DNA from: Corallococcus llansteffanensis | GTDB lineage: Bacteria > Myxococcota > Myxococcia > Myxococcales > Myxococcaceae | NCBI RefSeq assembly: GCF_003612055.1 | Contig: NZ_RAWB01000017.1 | Span: 1 to 39,818 of the forward strand | Reading direction: 5' to 3' | DNA length: 39,818 nt | Part shown: positions 27,347 through 34,292 of the stretch, in pieces | How positions within the stretch are numbered: position 1 is the stretch's first letter | Layout of the letters: every line of letters starts with the position of its first letter | The notes under the pieces: model-generated | What the model saw: only the letters and a program-made list of their open reading frames with translations | Database searches by the model: none | Told to the model about the DNA's origin: nothing | Translations under genes and position numbers: made by a program

Positions 27347-29737
27347 TCAGGCGGCGCGCGAGCCCGTGTCCTCGAAGTAGGCGCGGCGGGCGCGGGCGCA
27401 GGTGGGGCACGGCCACTGGACGAGCGTGAGCTGACGCTCGCCCAGGACGATGGGCTCCTGGCGCAGGGACTCCTGTGGGGCCTCACCGCTGGCACCGCAG
27501 GCGCAGCGCAGCCGGCCCAGCGTGGACAGGAGCTCCCGCGGGCCGGTGATGGGGATGGCGGCCGCGGCGCTGTCACCCTGGTGGACGGGTTCGAACTTGC
27601 GCGAGAAGGCGCGGCGCCGTGTCCTCGCGCGAGCCTTGCGCCAGAGCTCCACGGGGCCGCCCTGCACGATGACGAACCAGAGGAACCCGCAGAACACCAT
27701 GAGGGCGAGGAGGAAGAGGACGTTCCTGTTGTAGTTCTTCGGCAGGACGAAGGGACGTTCCTCGCGGCCGCCGAGCTGGACGTAGTAGCCGCGCGCCCCT
27801 TCGGACTGGTGCAGGGACTTCACGTGCTCGGAGATGCGCTCCGGGGGCACGGCGTCCGCGACGCTGCGGTAGCGGTAGTCCAGCACGAGCGTCCGGCCGT
27901 CGGAGCGGGTGTCGGCCTCCAGCTGGAACGCGGGCCCCTCCACGAGGTCGCGGTGCGAGGTGACATGGAGGGGCGTACCGGACTGGAGCGTGATGCGGTG
28001 GCGGACGAAGACGGGATGATCCACCGCCAACGGGAAGGTGCGGTGGGAGATGCCCGGCTCGCTGAGGTATTCGCGGAGCATGTGCGCGTCGAAGTCGCGG
28101 CGGCCGTCGTCGGACCAGAACTTCTCGATGCGGTAGTGCTCGCGCACGACGAGCACGTTCTTCGCGGGGTCGTCCTCCACCGTCAGGGGCCGCGCGACGG
28201 AGATCTTCGCGTCCACCTTCGCGTAGTAGTTGAGGAAGTAGCGGGACAGCTCCGACAGCGACGTCCGCGCCAGCGTGCGGCGCATCCCGTTCGCGGCAAC
28301 TCCCGTGCGGGTGGTGACGACGTCGAGCGTCGCCGCCCCATCGCGGTCCGGCGCCACGTAGGTCTCATCCACGAAGGTGGAGGGCCCCTGCAAGGTGGGC
28401 GGAGGGATGGTCGCGAGCCCCTGCGTGTCGGGGGACACGATGAGCGCCCGCGCATAGGGAGGGGGCTGGTAGCTGTCGAGCCCGCCGCGCTCCAGGGTCA
28501 AGGTGGGATCGACCCACAGCTCCCTGCCCGCCACGGTGGCGTGCACGATGGCGTGATCGAAGGCCGTGGCGCTGGGCCGCCACCCATCCAGGAGTCGGGC
28601 GTGCTGCGTATTCACGAGCGCCGGCTGCGCGTCGATGCCCAGGCCGCGCAGCAGGGCCACCAGCAGCAGGGACTTGTCCTTGCAGTCACCGAAGCGGCGC
28701 TGGAGCACCTCGTCGGGAGGATGGGGCTGGTGGGAGTTGGGGCCCAGCTCGATGCCCAGGTAGCGCACCTCGTCCTGGACGAAGCGCAGCGCGGAGAGGA
28801 AGCGCGCCTCCTGCGTGGGCTCCTGGGACAGCCGGCGGAGCTCCTGCTCCAGCGCCTTCGAGCGCGGGGGGACCTGGAAGAGCGCGGAGGCCCAGCGCGC
28901 GACGTCATTCCAGTCCTTGTATTCGGTGAGCTGGAGCCAGGAGAAGACAGGCTCCCAGCCCGGCACGTTGTCCTCGGCGTGGGTGGCGGGCACGTGCCGC
29001 TTCTCCCAGCGGAGCTCGTGCACGCCGTCATGCCTCCGCTCCGAGTGCGTCAGGCCCGGCCTGCCGAAGTCCCGGGCGAAGAGCGGGCGGCCGTCCGGCC
29101 ACAGCAGGCGGTAGGCCCAGTGGGCCACGGGCACGGAATAGCCGATGGAGGCGACATCCGAGAAGCGGCCACCGAAGACGGGGTTGGCGCCTTCGACGGT
29201 GTAGGCGATCTCCAGCGTGTCGCCGACGCGCACGTCGTGGAGGAAGGGCACCACGGAGAGCGTGCCGTTGTAGAGCCGTTGCTGGAGCTCGCGCTCCTGC
29301 TGGATGACGCGGGCTTCGGCGGGCTTGAAGAGGTCTTCGCGGCGGCCCTCGCGCAGGCGCCAGATGCCGTGGACGGTGAGCTGCTCATGGGTCGGGTCGA
29401 AGTGGAACGTGATGTCGGAGGCCCGCTCGACGCCTTCTGGAGAGAGGACCTTCCGGGCCGAGTGCCGGTAGTGCACACGGGAATTCCCAGACACGCGCAC
29501 CTGCTCCTCCAGCAGGAGCACGGAGAGGCTGGTCTCCTCATCCCCCGTCGGGGAGGGCCCGGAATCCGTGGGAACCGGAAGCGGTTCCACCCAGGCAGCC
29601 GGAGGGCCGACACGGAAGGGCTGGGTGGGAGTCGCCGCCCGCGCGGGCAGCGCGCCCAGGCACAGACACAGCAGGAGGAGCACGGGCGCCGGGAGTTGGT
29701 CCGGGGCGTGGTGAGCGGGACGGAAGATTCGGCGCAT
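27347..29737 (-). CDS. DUF3857 and transglutaminase-like membrane protein
   Basis: A 796-residue exported protein with a hydrophobic N-terminal signal (VLLLLCLCLGALP). A DUF3857 domain (about residues 60-270) is followed by a transglutaminase-like domain with an apparently complete triad: Cys in FGDCKDKS (about 351), His in FDHAIVHA (about 394) and Asp in LWVDPTL (about 409). A C-terminal beta domain precedes one membrane helix (NVLFLLALMVFCGFLWFVIV). Last comes a cytosolic tail with two Cys pairs (RCACG and CPTC), which looks like a zinc ribbon. The domain pairing occurs in many Bacteroidetes and Proteobacteria without known function. Confidence 0.85.
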   Translation of the reverse strand: MRRIFRPAHHAPDQLPAPVLLLLCLCLGALPARAATPTQPFRVGPPAAWVEPLPVPTDSGPSPTGDEETSLSVLLLEEQVRVSGNSRVHYRHSARKVLSPEGVERASDITFHFDPTHEQLTVHGIWRLREGRREDLFKPAEARVIQQERELQQRLYNGTLSVVPFLHDVRVGDTLEIAYTVEGANPVFGGRFSDVASIGYSVPVAHWAYRLLWPDGRPLFARDFGRPGLTHSERRHDGVHELRWEKRHVPATHAEDNVPGWEPVFSWLQLTEYKDWNDVARWASALFQVPPRSKALEQELRRLSQEPTQEARFLSALRFVQDEVRYLGIELGPNSHQPHPPDEVLQRRFGDCKDKSLLLVALLRGLGIDAQPALVNTQHARLLDGWRPSATAFDHAIVHATVAGRELWVDPTLTLERGGLDSYQPPPYARALIVSPDTQGLATIPPPTLQGPSTFVDETYVAPDRDGAATLDVVTTRTGVAANGMRRTLARTSLSELSRYFLNYYAKVDAKISVARPLTVEDDPAKNVLVVREHYRIEKFWSDDGRRDFDAHMLREYLSEPGISHRTFPLAVDHPVFVRHRITLQSGTPLHVTSHRDLVEGPAFQLEADTRSDGRTLVLDYRYRSVADAVPPERISEHVKSLHQSEGARGYYVQLGGREERPFVLPKNYNRNVLFLLALMVFCGFLWFVIVQGGPVELWRKARARTRRRAFSRKFEPVHQGDSAAAAIPITGPRELLSTLGRLRCACGASGEAPQESLRQEPIVLGERQLTLVQWPCPTCARARRAYFEDTGSRAA

Positions 29738-29876
29738 GGCGGAAGGCGCGCATCATGGAGCCCGAGCGACGGGCCGGGCAAGGCACCCTCGGGCCCGGGG
29801 GCGTGGTGTCTGTCCTTCGATGCCGTCGGATGATGGGGGCCGGCGGTGGGTCCTGAGGGAACCGAGGAGGCCCGTG

Positions 29877-30845
29877 ATGTTGAACGTGAGGAAGGTCGCC
29901 ACGCGGCTGAAGAGCGCGCTGCTGGCGGATCCGGAGCGCTTCTACACGAACGAGACGGGGGCCTGGGTGGCCGGGATGCCGGCGCCCCAGGACATCCGCG
30001 TCACCACGGGCCGGGAGCCGTACTGGATCAACCTGGGCTACTGGCGCGACGTGGAGCGGGTGGACGACACCAACGTCGAGCGGGTCGGTGAGCTTTTCCG
30101 GGAGGCCCAGGCGCAGATGGCGCACCTGCTGGCGAGGACGGCGCGCCTGGGGCCGGGGGACTCGGTGTTGGACTGCGGCTTCGGGTACGCGGACCAGGAC
30201 CTGCTGTGGGCGGAGACGTACAAGCCCGCGCGCATCGTCGGGGTGAACATCACGCCGAACCAGGTGCGGGTGGGCCGGGAGCGGGTGCGGCTGACGGGAC
30301 TGGAAGGGGTGGTCCGGTTGGAGCAGGGCTCCGCGACGGCGCTGCCGAGTGAAGCAGGAGCGTTCGACATCGTGTTCGCGCTGGAGTCCGCGATGCACTT
30401 CCGGACGCGGCGGGACTTCCTGCGCGAGGCGTTCCGGGTGCTGAAACCAGGGGGGCGCCTGGTAATGGCGGACATGTGCCAGAAGACGGACCGCGAGACG
30501 GGCGCGGGGCTGAGGGACCGGCTGCGGTACCGGTACTGGCGGGGGCTGATTGCCTTTCCGGAGGCGAATGTCTGGACGGCGGAGCGCTACCTGTCGGAGC
30601 TGCGGGAGGCGGGGTTCCAGAACGCACGGCTGGAGTCCATCGCGGAGGATGTGTACCCGGCGGTGAACACGGCGCTGGTCGCGCTGCGGGGGATGACGGC
30701 GCTGGAGCGGCAGCCGGGGTCCACGTCCGTGCACCAGGTGCGCGCGGACGTGCACCGGGCGATGCGGATGCGCGCGGACCAGACCCAATGGAGCACGCTG
30801 TTCAACTGCGACGAGTACGCCGTGGTGTCCGCGGAGAGGCCGTGA
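29877..30845 (+). CDS. Class I SAM-dependent methyltransferase
   Basis: A 322-residue methyltransferase. Motif I is VLDCGFGYADQDLL (about residue 98), the acidic strand-2 end is IVGVNITPNQV, and FDIVFALESAMHF with VLKPGGRLVMADM are motifs of the UbiE/sterol and polyketide methyltransferase type. The INLGYWRD segment before the fold is common in sugar O-methyltransferases and natural-product methyltransferases, but the acceptor is unknown. GAGGAGG lies six to seven bases before the ATG at 29877 (an adjacent GTG at 29874 is possible). It lies directly upstream of the tRNA-Sec gene, at the last conserved position before the island. Confidence 0.9.
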   Translation: MLNVRKVATRLKSALLADPERFYTNETGAWVAGMPAPQDIRVTTGREPYWINLGYWRDVERVDDTNVERVGELFREAQAQMAHLLARTARLGPGDSVLDCGFGYADQDLLWAETYKPARIVGVNITPNQVRVGRERVRLTGLEGVVRLEQGSATALPSEAGAFDIVFALESAMHFRTRRDFLREAFRVLKPGGRLVMADMCQKTDRETGAGLRDRLRYRYWRGLIAFPEANVWTAERYLSELREAGFQNARLESIAEDVYPAVNTALVALRGMTALERQPGSTSVHQVRADVHRAMRMRADQTQWSTLFNCDEYAVVSAERP

Positions 30846-30909
30846 CCGTGGACCGCGGACTGTAGGCCCTGGTTGACGGGGCCCGGGTTGGGCGGCAGTA
30901 ATCGACTGC

Positions 30910-31008
30910 GGTAGGGCCTCCGGACCTGGTGGCCGGCCCGGTCTTCAAAACCGGTGAGGGGCGCTGAGAGGCGTCCCTGGCGAGTTCGATTCCCGTGCCC
31001 TACCGCCA
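30910..31008 (+). tRNA. selC: Selenocysteine tRNA, anticodon TCA
   Basis: A 99-base gene including encoded CCA. The 8-bp acceptor stem (GGTAGGGC with GCCCTACC) and discriminator G are followed by CCGGT-CTTCAAA-ACCGG, which places TCA (reads UGA) in the anticodon loop. The long variable arm (GGGGCGC with GCGTCCC) is typical of tRNA-Sec. In the T stem, A30983 faces C30993, an unusual mismatch, while the flanking pairs are normal. A tyrosine recombinase gene begins 112 bases downstream, so the 3' half is probably the island attachment site. Confidence 0.93.
30980..31008 (+). other. Presumed attachment site in the tRNA-Sec 3' end
   Basis: The T arm and acceptor 3' strand adjoin the integrase gene, as in selC-borne islands of enterobacteria. 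No second copy was seen by eye to the right end of the window, so the matching att site is either outside it or eroded. The exact core cannot be set. Confidence 0.5.
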
Positions 31009-31072
31009 TGTTTTCCTTGGGGTTTTCTGACGCGGCCCTGATCGGGTTGCGGGACGCCCCACCCTCCTGTAC

Positions 31073-31113
31073 CTCTCGTACCCAAGTTTTACCCAAGTGA
31101 GGGGGTACGGGAG
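31073..31113. repeat. Inverted repeat enclosing two direct repeats before the integrase
   Basis: CTCTCGTACCC (31073-31083) and GGGTACGGGAG (31103-31113) match as an inverted repeat at 10 of 11 positions. Between and overlapping them lie two copies of ACCCAAGT (31080-31087 and 31091-31098) spaced 11 bases apart, about one helical turn. The block ends at the integrase ribosome site GGGAG. Arm-type integrase sites or an autoregulatory operator are likely. Confidence 0.5.
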
Positions 31114-31119
31114 CTGCGC

Positions 31120-32265
31120 ATGCCGAAGTGGAGCGGGAAGTGGATCGGGGGCCGCACGTACACGGCCACCGACGGAAGCACGCGCTGGATCATCCGCAAG
31201 ACCGTCGCCGGGGTCGCGTACAACGTCACGCTGGACGTACGGAGCGAGGTCGAGGCCCTGGCCGAGCTGGCGGCCTTCCGCCGCAACCCGGCCGCGTACC
31301 GGACCGCGAGCCAGGAACGCCAGGACGAGGCCCAGCAGGCCCAGGAGGACGCCGCGCAGGCGGTGTTCCTGGACGAGGATCGCGCCCGGCGGTTCCTCCA
31401 GCACCTGAAGGCCAGCGGCAGGTCTGACGAGTACCTGAAGAGCACGCGCAGCTACCTGGCCTCGTGGGCAACGGCGCTCGCAGACAAGGACCTGCGCGCG
31501 GTGACCGGACCGGCGTTGAAGAAGATCCTGGCCACCTGGGACACCGGCAAGAAGTGGCGCATCATCGTCTTCAAGTCCTTCACCTCGTTCCTTCAGGACG
31601 CGGGCGAGCTGGACCCGATGGTGAACCCCGGGCGCTTCCTGAAGGTCCCCCCTGCCCGCCGGAACCACGAACTCAAGGGCTACAGCATCGAGCACGTCCA
31701 GAAGCTCTACGCGGCCCTCGGCTCGCAGGCGATCCGCGACGTGCTGTGCCTCCAGGCCAAGACCGGGATGCACGGCACCGAGGTGGACCGGCTCGCGCGC
31801 GGTGACGGCAAGATCGCGGTTCTGAAGGACCAGGGCGAGATCGCCGCCACCGTCACGTTCAAGCACAAGACCGGGAAGCGGTTCACCGTGTCGCTCGATG
31901 CGCAGGGGCTCGCCGCCGCCCAGCGTCTCCAGACCCGGGGTTCAGCTCCAGATCGGCAGACCATCCGTGAGGCCGTGGAGCGCGTGTGCACACGCACGGG
32001 CTTGGAGTTCATCCACTTCGGCGCGATCCGGCACAGCTTCGCAACGTGGCTGGTCGAGCGAGGCAGCATCTACAATCCGCAGGGCGGCGGCCTCTCCCTG
32101 GAGGCCGTCGCCCAGGCGCTCAACCACAGCAGCACGCGGACCACGGCCCTCCACTACGTCAGCGCCACCGTACCGCCGATGTACGTCATCCCCATCCGCT
32201 TGGTGCACTCTGAGGACCCAGTACTGTTACGTACGACCCAAATCCAAGCGGGCCAGCCAAATTGA
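31120..32265 (+). CDS. Tyrosine recombinase / integrase
   Basis: A 381-residue phage-type integrase. The N-terminal part (to about residue 75) is Arg/Trp-rich and arm-binding-like, the core-binding domain follows to about 180, and the catalytic domain is C-terminal. Seen in the catalytic domain are the beta-hairpin lysine (FKHKTGKRF), the second Arg and His in GAIRHSFATWL, the third His in LNHSSTRTT, and the Tyr in ALHYV. The usual first Arg (TGxR) is TGMH here, and the His of HxxR is Gly, so two catalytic positions differ from the textbook set. GGGAG lies seven bases before the ATG. It is adjacent to tRNA-Sec. Confidence 0.9.
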   Translation: MPKWSGKWIGGRTYTATDGSTRWIIRKTVAGVAYNVTLDVRSEVEALAELAAFRRNPAAYRTASQERQDEAQQAQEDAAQAVFLDEDRARRFLQHLKASGRSDEYLKSTRSYLASWATALADKDLRAVTGPALKKILATWDTGKKWRIIVFKSFTSFLQDAGELDPMVNPGRFLKVPPARRNHELKGYSIEHVQKLYAALGSQAIRDVLCLQAKTGMHGTEVDRLARGDGKIAVLKDQGEIAATVTFKHKTGKRFTVSLDAQGLAAAQRLQTRGSAPDRQTIREAVERVCTRTGLEFIHFGAIRHSFATWLVERGSIYNPQGGGLSLEAVAQALNHSSTRTTALHYVSATVPPMYVIPIRLVHSEDPVLLRTTQIQAGQPN

Positions 32266-32311
32266 GAAATACTTACGTCCAATTTCGCCACTTCGCGCTG
32301 CACCCACTCTC

Positions 32312-32632
32312 ATGAACTTTCTATCGCTCATTGTCGCCATCTGGCTGATATACGTATGGTGGGAAGGGAATGCCAACTGGCATAAGTCGCATGGTTGGCC
32401 CGCCCTTATCCCGCTGAACCTAGGAATTGCTTGGTTCTTTGGCTTCCCAATCTACGTCGTCAGGAAATACAACATCCGCCCAGAATGGGTTGGAGGCGGC
32501 AACCATCTTTCGCTAGGACAGTCCGCCCTCTTTGCGCTGGCCTGGATCGCAGGGATGATGATGCTGCATTACTGGCTTGACCAAGCAACGAGTCGGAGGA
32601 GCAATAGAACAGAAAAGAAACAAGCTCCCTGA
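32312..32632 (+). CDS. Small membrane protein, unknown function
   Basis: A 106-residue hydrophobic protein with three predicted membrane helices: FLSLIVAIWLIYVWW, ALIPLNLGIAWFFGFPIYVV and a segment near ALFALAWIAGMMMLHYWL. The C-terminal tail is short and basic (TSRRSNRTEKK). The ATG at 32312 has no ribosome site, and the base composition is noticeably AT-richer than the core genome from here to about 33490. It overlaps no other credible gene and lies 55 bases before the GIY-YIG gene, so the two may be one unit. No family recognised. Confidence 0.6.
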   Translation: MNFLSLIVAIWLIYVWWEGNANWHKSHGWPALIPLNLGIAWFFGFPIYVVRKYNIRPEWVGGGNHLSLGQSALFALAWIAGMMMLHYWLDQATSRRSNRTEKKQAP

Positions 32633-32687
32633 TCTCCGCCACGTCCCAAACATCATCAAGACCCTTCCATCCGCTTCAAATATCATC

Positions 32688-33362
32688 ATGTCCGCAGGAT
32701 ACGTCTACATACTAATCAATTCATCAATGAATGGCCTGATCAAGATCGGGCGCACACTCCGCGACAGCCGGTCACGCGCCAGAGAGCTATACACGACGGG
32801 CGTTCCCACTTCGTTCGAGGTTGCATTTGAGGTGTTTTCGGAGCGGCATGAAGAACTTGAGCTAGCCATTCACGCGCGGCTGGCTGATTTTCGTATCAAC
32901 AGCAGTCGCGAGTTTTTCCGCTACCCATTAAATGACGCGATCAAAATCCTCCAGCAACTTCACTCACCAGGCTCACAGCCGGATTTGACCTATTCCGCCG
33001 AGAGCATTTTTCACAGACTCAAGGAGAAGTACCCGGGGTGTCTGAGGTCCGAGATATCGGACGTCAGAATTGTTCAAACAAACGAGCGCGTATGGCTGGA
33101 GATCACCGAGGAAGAGGAGCGTGCCGGATACCTGAAGGACCAAACCATCAAACGCGCCGACCTTGCCTTCATTTCAGACGACATTTACGACAAGCCCATG
33201 TTTAAAAAGGATGACAATGTGTCGGAGAATGCCCGCAAGTTCGTGGAGGAGTTTGATTCCTACTCAATTGCCTGCACGACAAGCCTATTTAATGACGAGA
33301 CATTCTATCGCGTGCGCGAAGAGCATCATTCCAAGCAAGGCGATAAGAGTCGTGAAAATTAG
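32688..33362 (+). CDS. GIY-YIG nuclease-like protein, T5orf172/MUG113 type
   Basis: A 224-residue protein. The N-terminal 95 residues form a T5orf172-type GIY-YIG domain: GYVYILINSSMNGLIKIGRT gives the YVYIL/IKIGRT signature, then an Arg-containing helix (RSRARELYTTG), FEVAFEV, and the E(L)xxH helix HEELELAIHARLADF with REFF after it. These residues match the family, which occurs in phages and mobile elements. The C-terminal 120 residues are charged and unrecognised. The ATG at 32688 begins at the domain; an upstream TTG frame is not needed. Codon use is AT-rich compared with the flanks, indicating recent acquisition. The target is unknown. Confidence 0.8.
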   Translation: MSAGYVYILINSSMNGLIKIGRTLRDSRSRARELYTTGVPTSFEVAFEVFSERHEELELAIHARLADFRINSSREFFRYPLNDAIKILQQLHSPGSQPDLTYSAESIFHRLKEKYPGCLRSEISDVRIVQTNERVWLEITEEEERAGYLKDQTIKRADLAFISDDIYDKPMFKKDDNVSENARKFVEEFDSYSIACTTSLFNDETFYRVREEHHSKQGDKSREN

Positions 33363-33492
33363 AGGCTCCAACTCAGAATTAACAATGCCCCAAAGACGGG
33401 CAAAGAACTTCAGTTGCCACTGCATGCATGACCAACTGTTGAACACGGCCACTTCCTTCTGCAACCATCTGTTGCGAAATGGAATTGCCTGA

Positions 33493-34011
33493 CTAGATGT
33501 CAATCCTGCGAATTTGCGTGCCGGGATCTGGCGGTGGCTCATTCGCACTTATGCTTGCCTTCGCAGACTCGGCTTTTCGCTGAAAATGTGCATGCTGTCG
33601 TACTGAACGACTCCGCCGTGCGCTGCCATGTCGCGACAAATCGCATGCTAGCAGCGCCTTGATGCTTGCCACCGTGATCATCACGGTCCTCCCGACCTTG
33701 GGAGCCCGCTCCAACCGGCTCTGCCTCAGGAGGTTGAAGACCTGTGCCCGCTTGCAGCCGAGCATCGCCGCTGCTTGCTCCAGCGGCACGGCCGTGGCGT
33801 TCTGTGTGGCCGATTGAGCGCGAAGCGCTCGAACCTCGCGCTTGATCTCGGCCAGTTCCTGGAGGATGGCGCATTCCAAGGGCGCGGGCTCATGGTCTTC
33901 AACGGGCACGGCAGGTCGAAAGACTGGAATGGGAATCGGAATGAAGTCCGACGGTGGTTCCGGCCGAGCAAGCAAGGAACCTGTACGGATGTAGCTGAAG
34001 TTCTCGATCAT
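33493..34011 (-). CDS. Helix-turn-helix protein, excisionase/AlpA-like
   Basis: A 172-residue protein. A central MerR/excisionase-type DNA-binding domain (PLEQAAAMLGCKRAQVFNLL then RLERAPKVGRTVMITVASIKALL, about residues 75-120) follows an acidic coiled region (ILQELAEIKREVRALRAQ). A Pro-rich N-terminus and a basic, disordered C-terminus flank it. In phage satellites such proteins act as transcription activators or recombination directionality factors. It lies between the integrase side and the primase/helicase gene, on the same strand as the latter, which fits a regulatory or excision role. There is no ribosome site at the ATG. Confidence 0.75.
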   Translation of the reverse strand: MIENFSYIRTGSLLARPEPPSDFIPIPIPVFRPAVPVEDHEPAPLECAILQELAEIKREVRALRAQSATQNATAVPLEQAAAMLGCKRAQVFNLLRQSRLERAPKVGRTVMITVASIKALLACDLSRHGSARRSRSVRQHAHFQRKAESAKASISANEPPPDPGTQIRRIDI

Positions 34012-34292
34012 AGACTTGTGCTCAACCGGTCTCCATCAGAGGCCGTGGATGGTGTCGAAGGTGTGGATCGGGCCGAGGGTCCCAACAACAACGGCTGCGG
34101 AGCACGGCGTACGTGACGGCCGGTGACGACCCGGTTCGGTCGGGCCAGAAGAAGGCGACAGATCCTTTCCTCTTCTGCTTCTTCTGCCTCCACCAAAAAG
34201 GGCGTCACGGTTGTCACCCGCGTGCTACCCGAGCGAGATCGGAGTGACAGCCTGAACGACTCCGGGTGTCACTCCCGTTGTCACGGTCGTCA
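34012..34292. other. Gap between HTH and primase genes
   Basis: No credible gene over 281 bases. On the minus strand a short frame from the GTG at 34217 to 34008 would give 69 residues beginning with VTTVTPFLVEAEEAEEER. A second VTTVT string lies in another frame near 34290. Such VTTVT stretches occur near the C-termini of phage primases, so this may be decayed tail sequence of the helicase gene. Confidence 0.4.

Noticed and set aside
33285-33548. 87-codon minus-strand ORF beside the GIY-YIG gene
   Set aside because: It overlaps the ends of two better genes and shows no ribosome site or domain.
34008-34217. 69-codon minus-strand ORF from a GTG at 34217
   Set aside because: It has no ribosome site, a low-complexity Ser/Pro-rich end and overlaps the HTH gene start; it is better seen as decayed tail sequence of the helicase gene.
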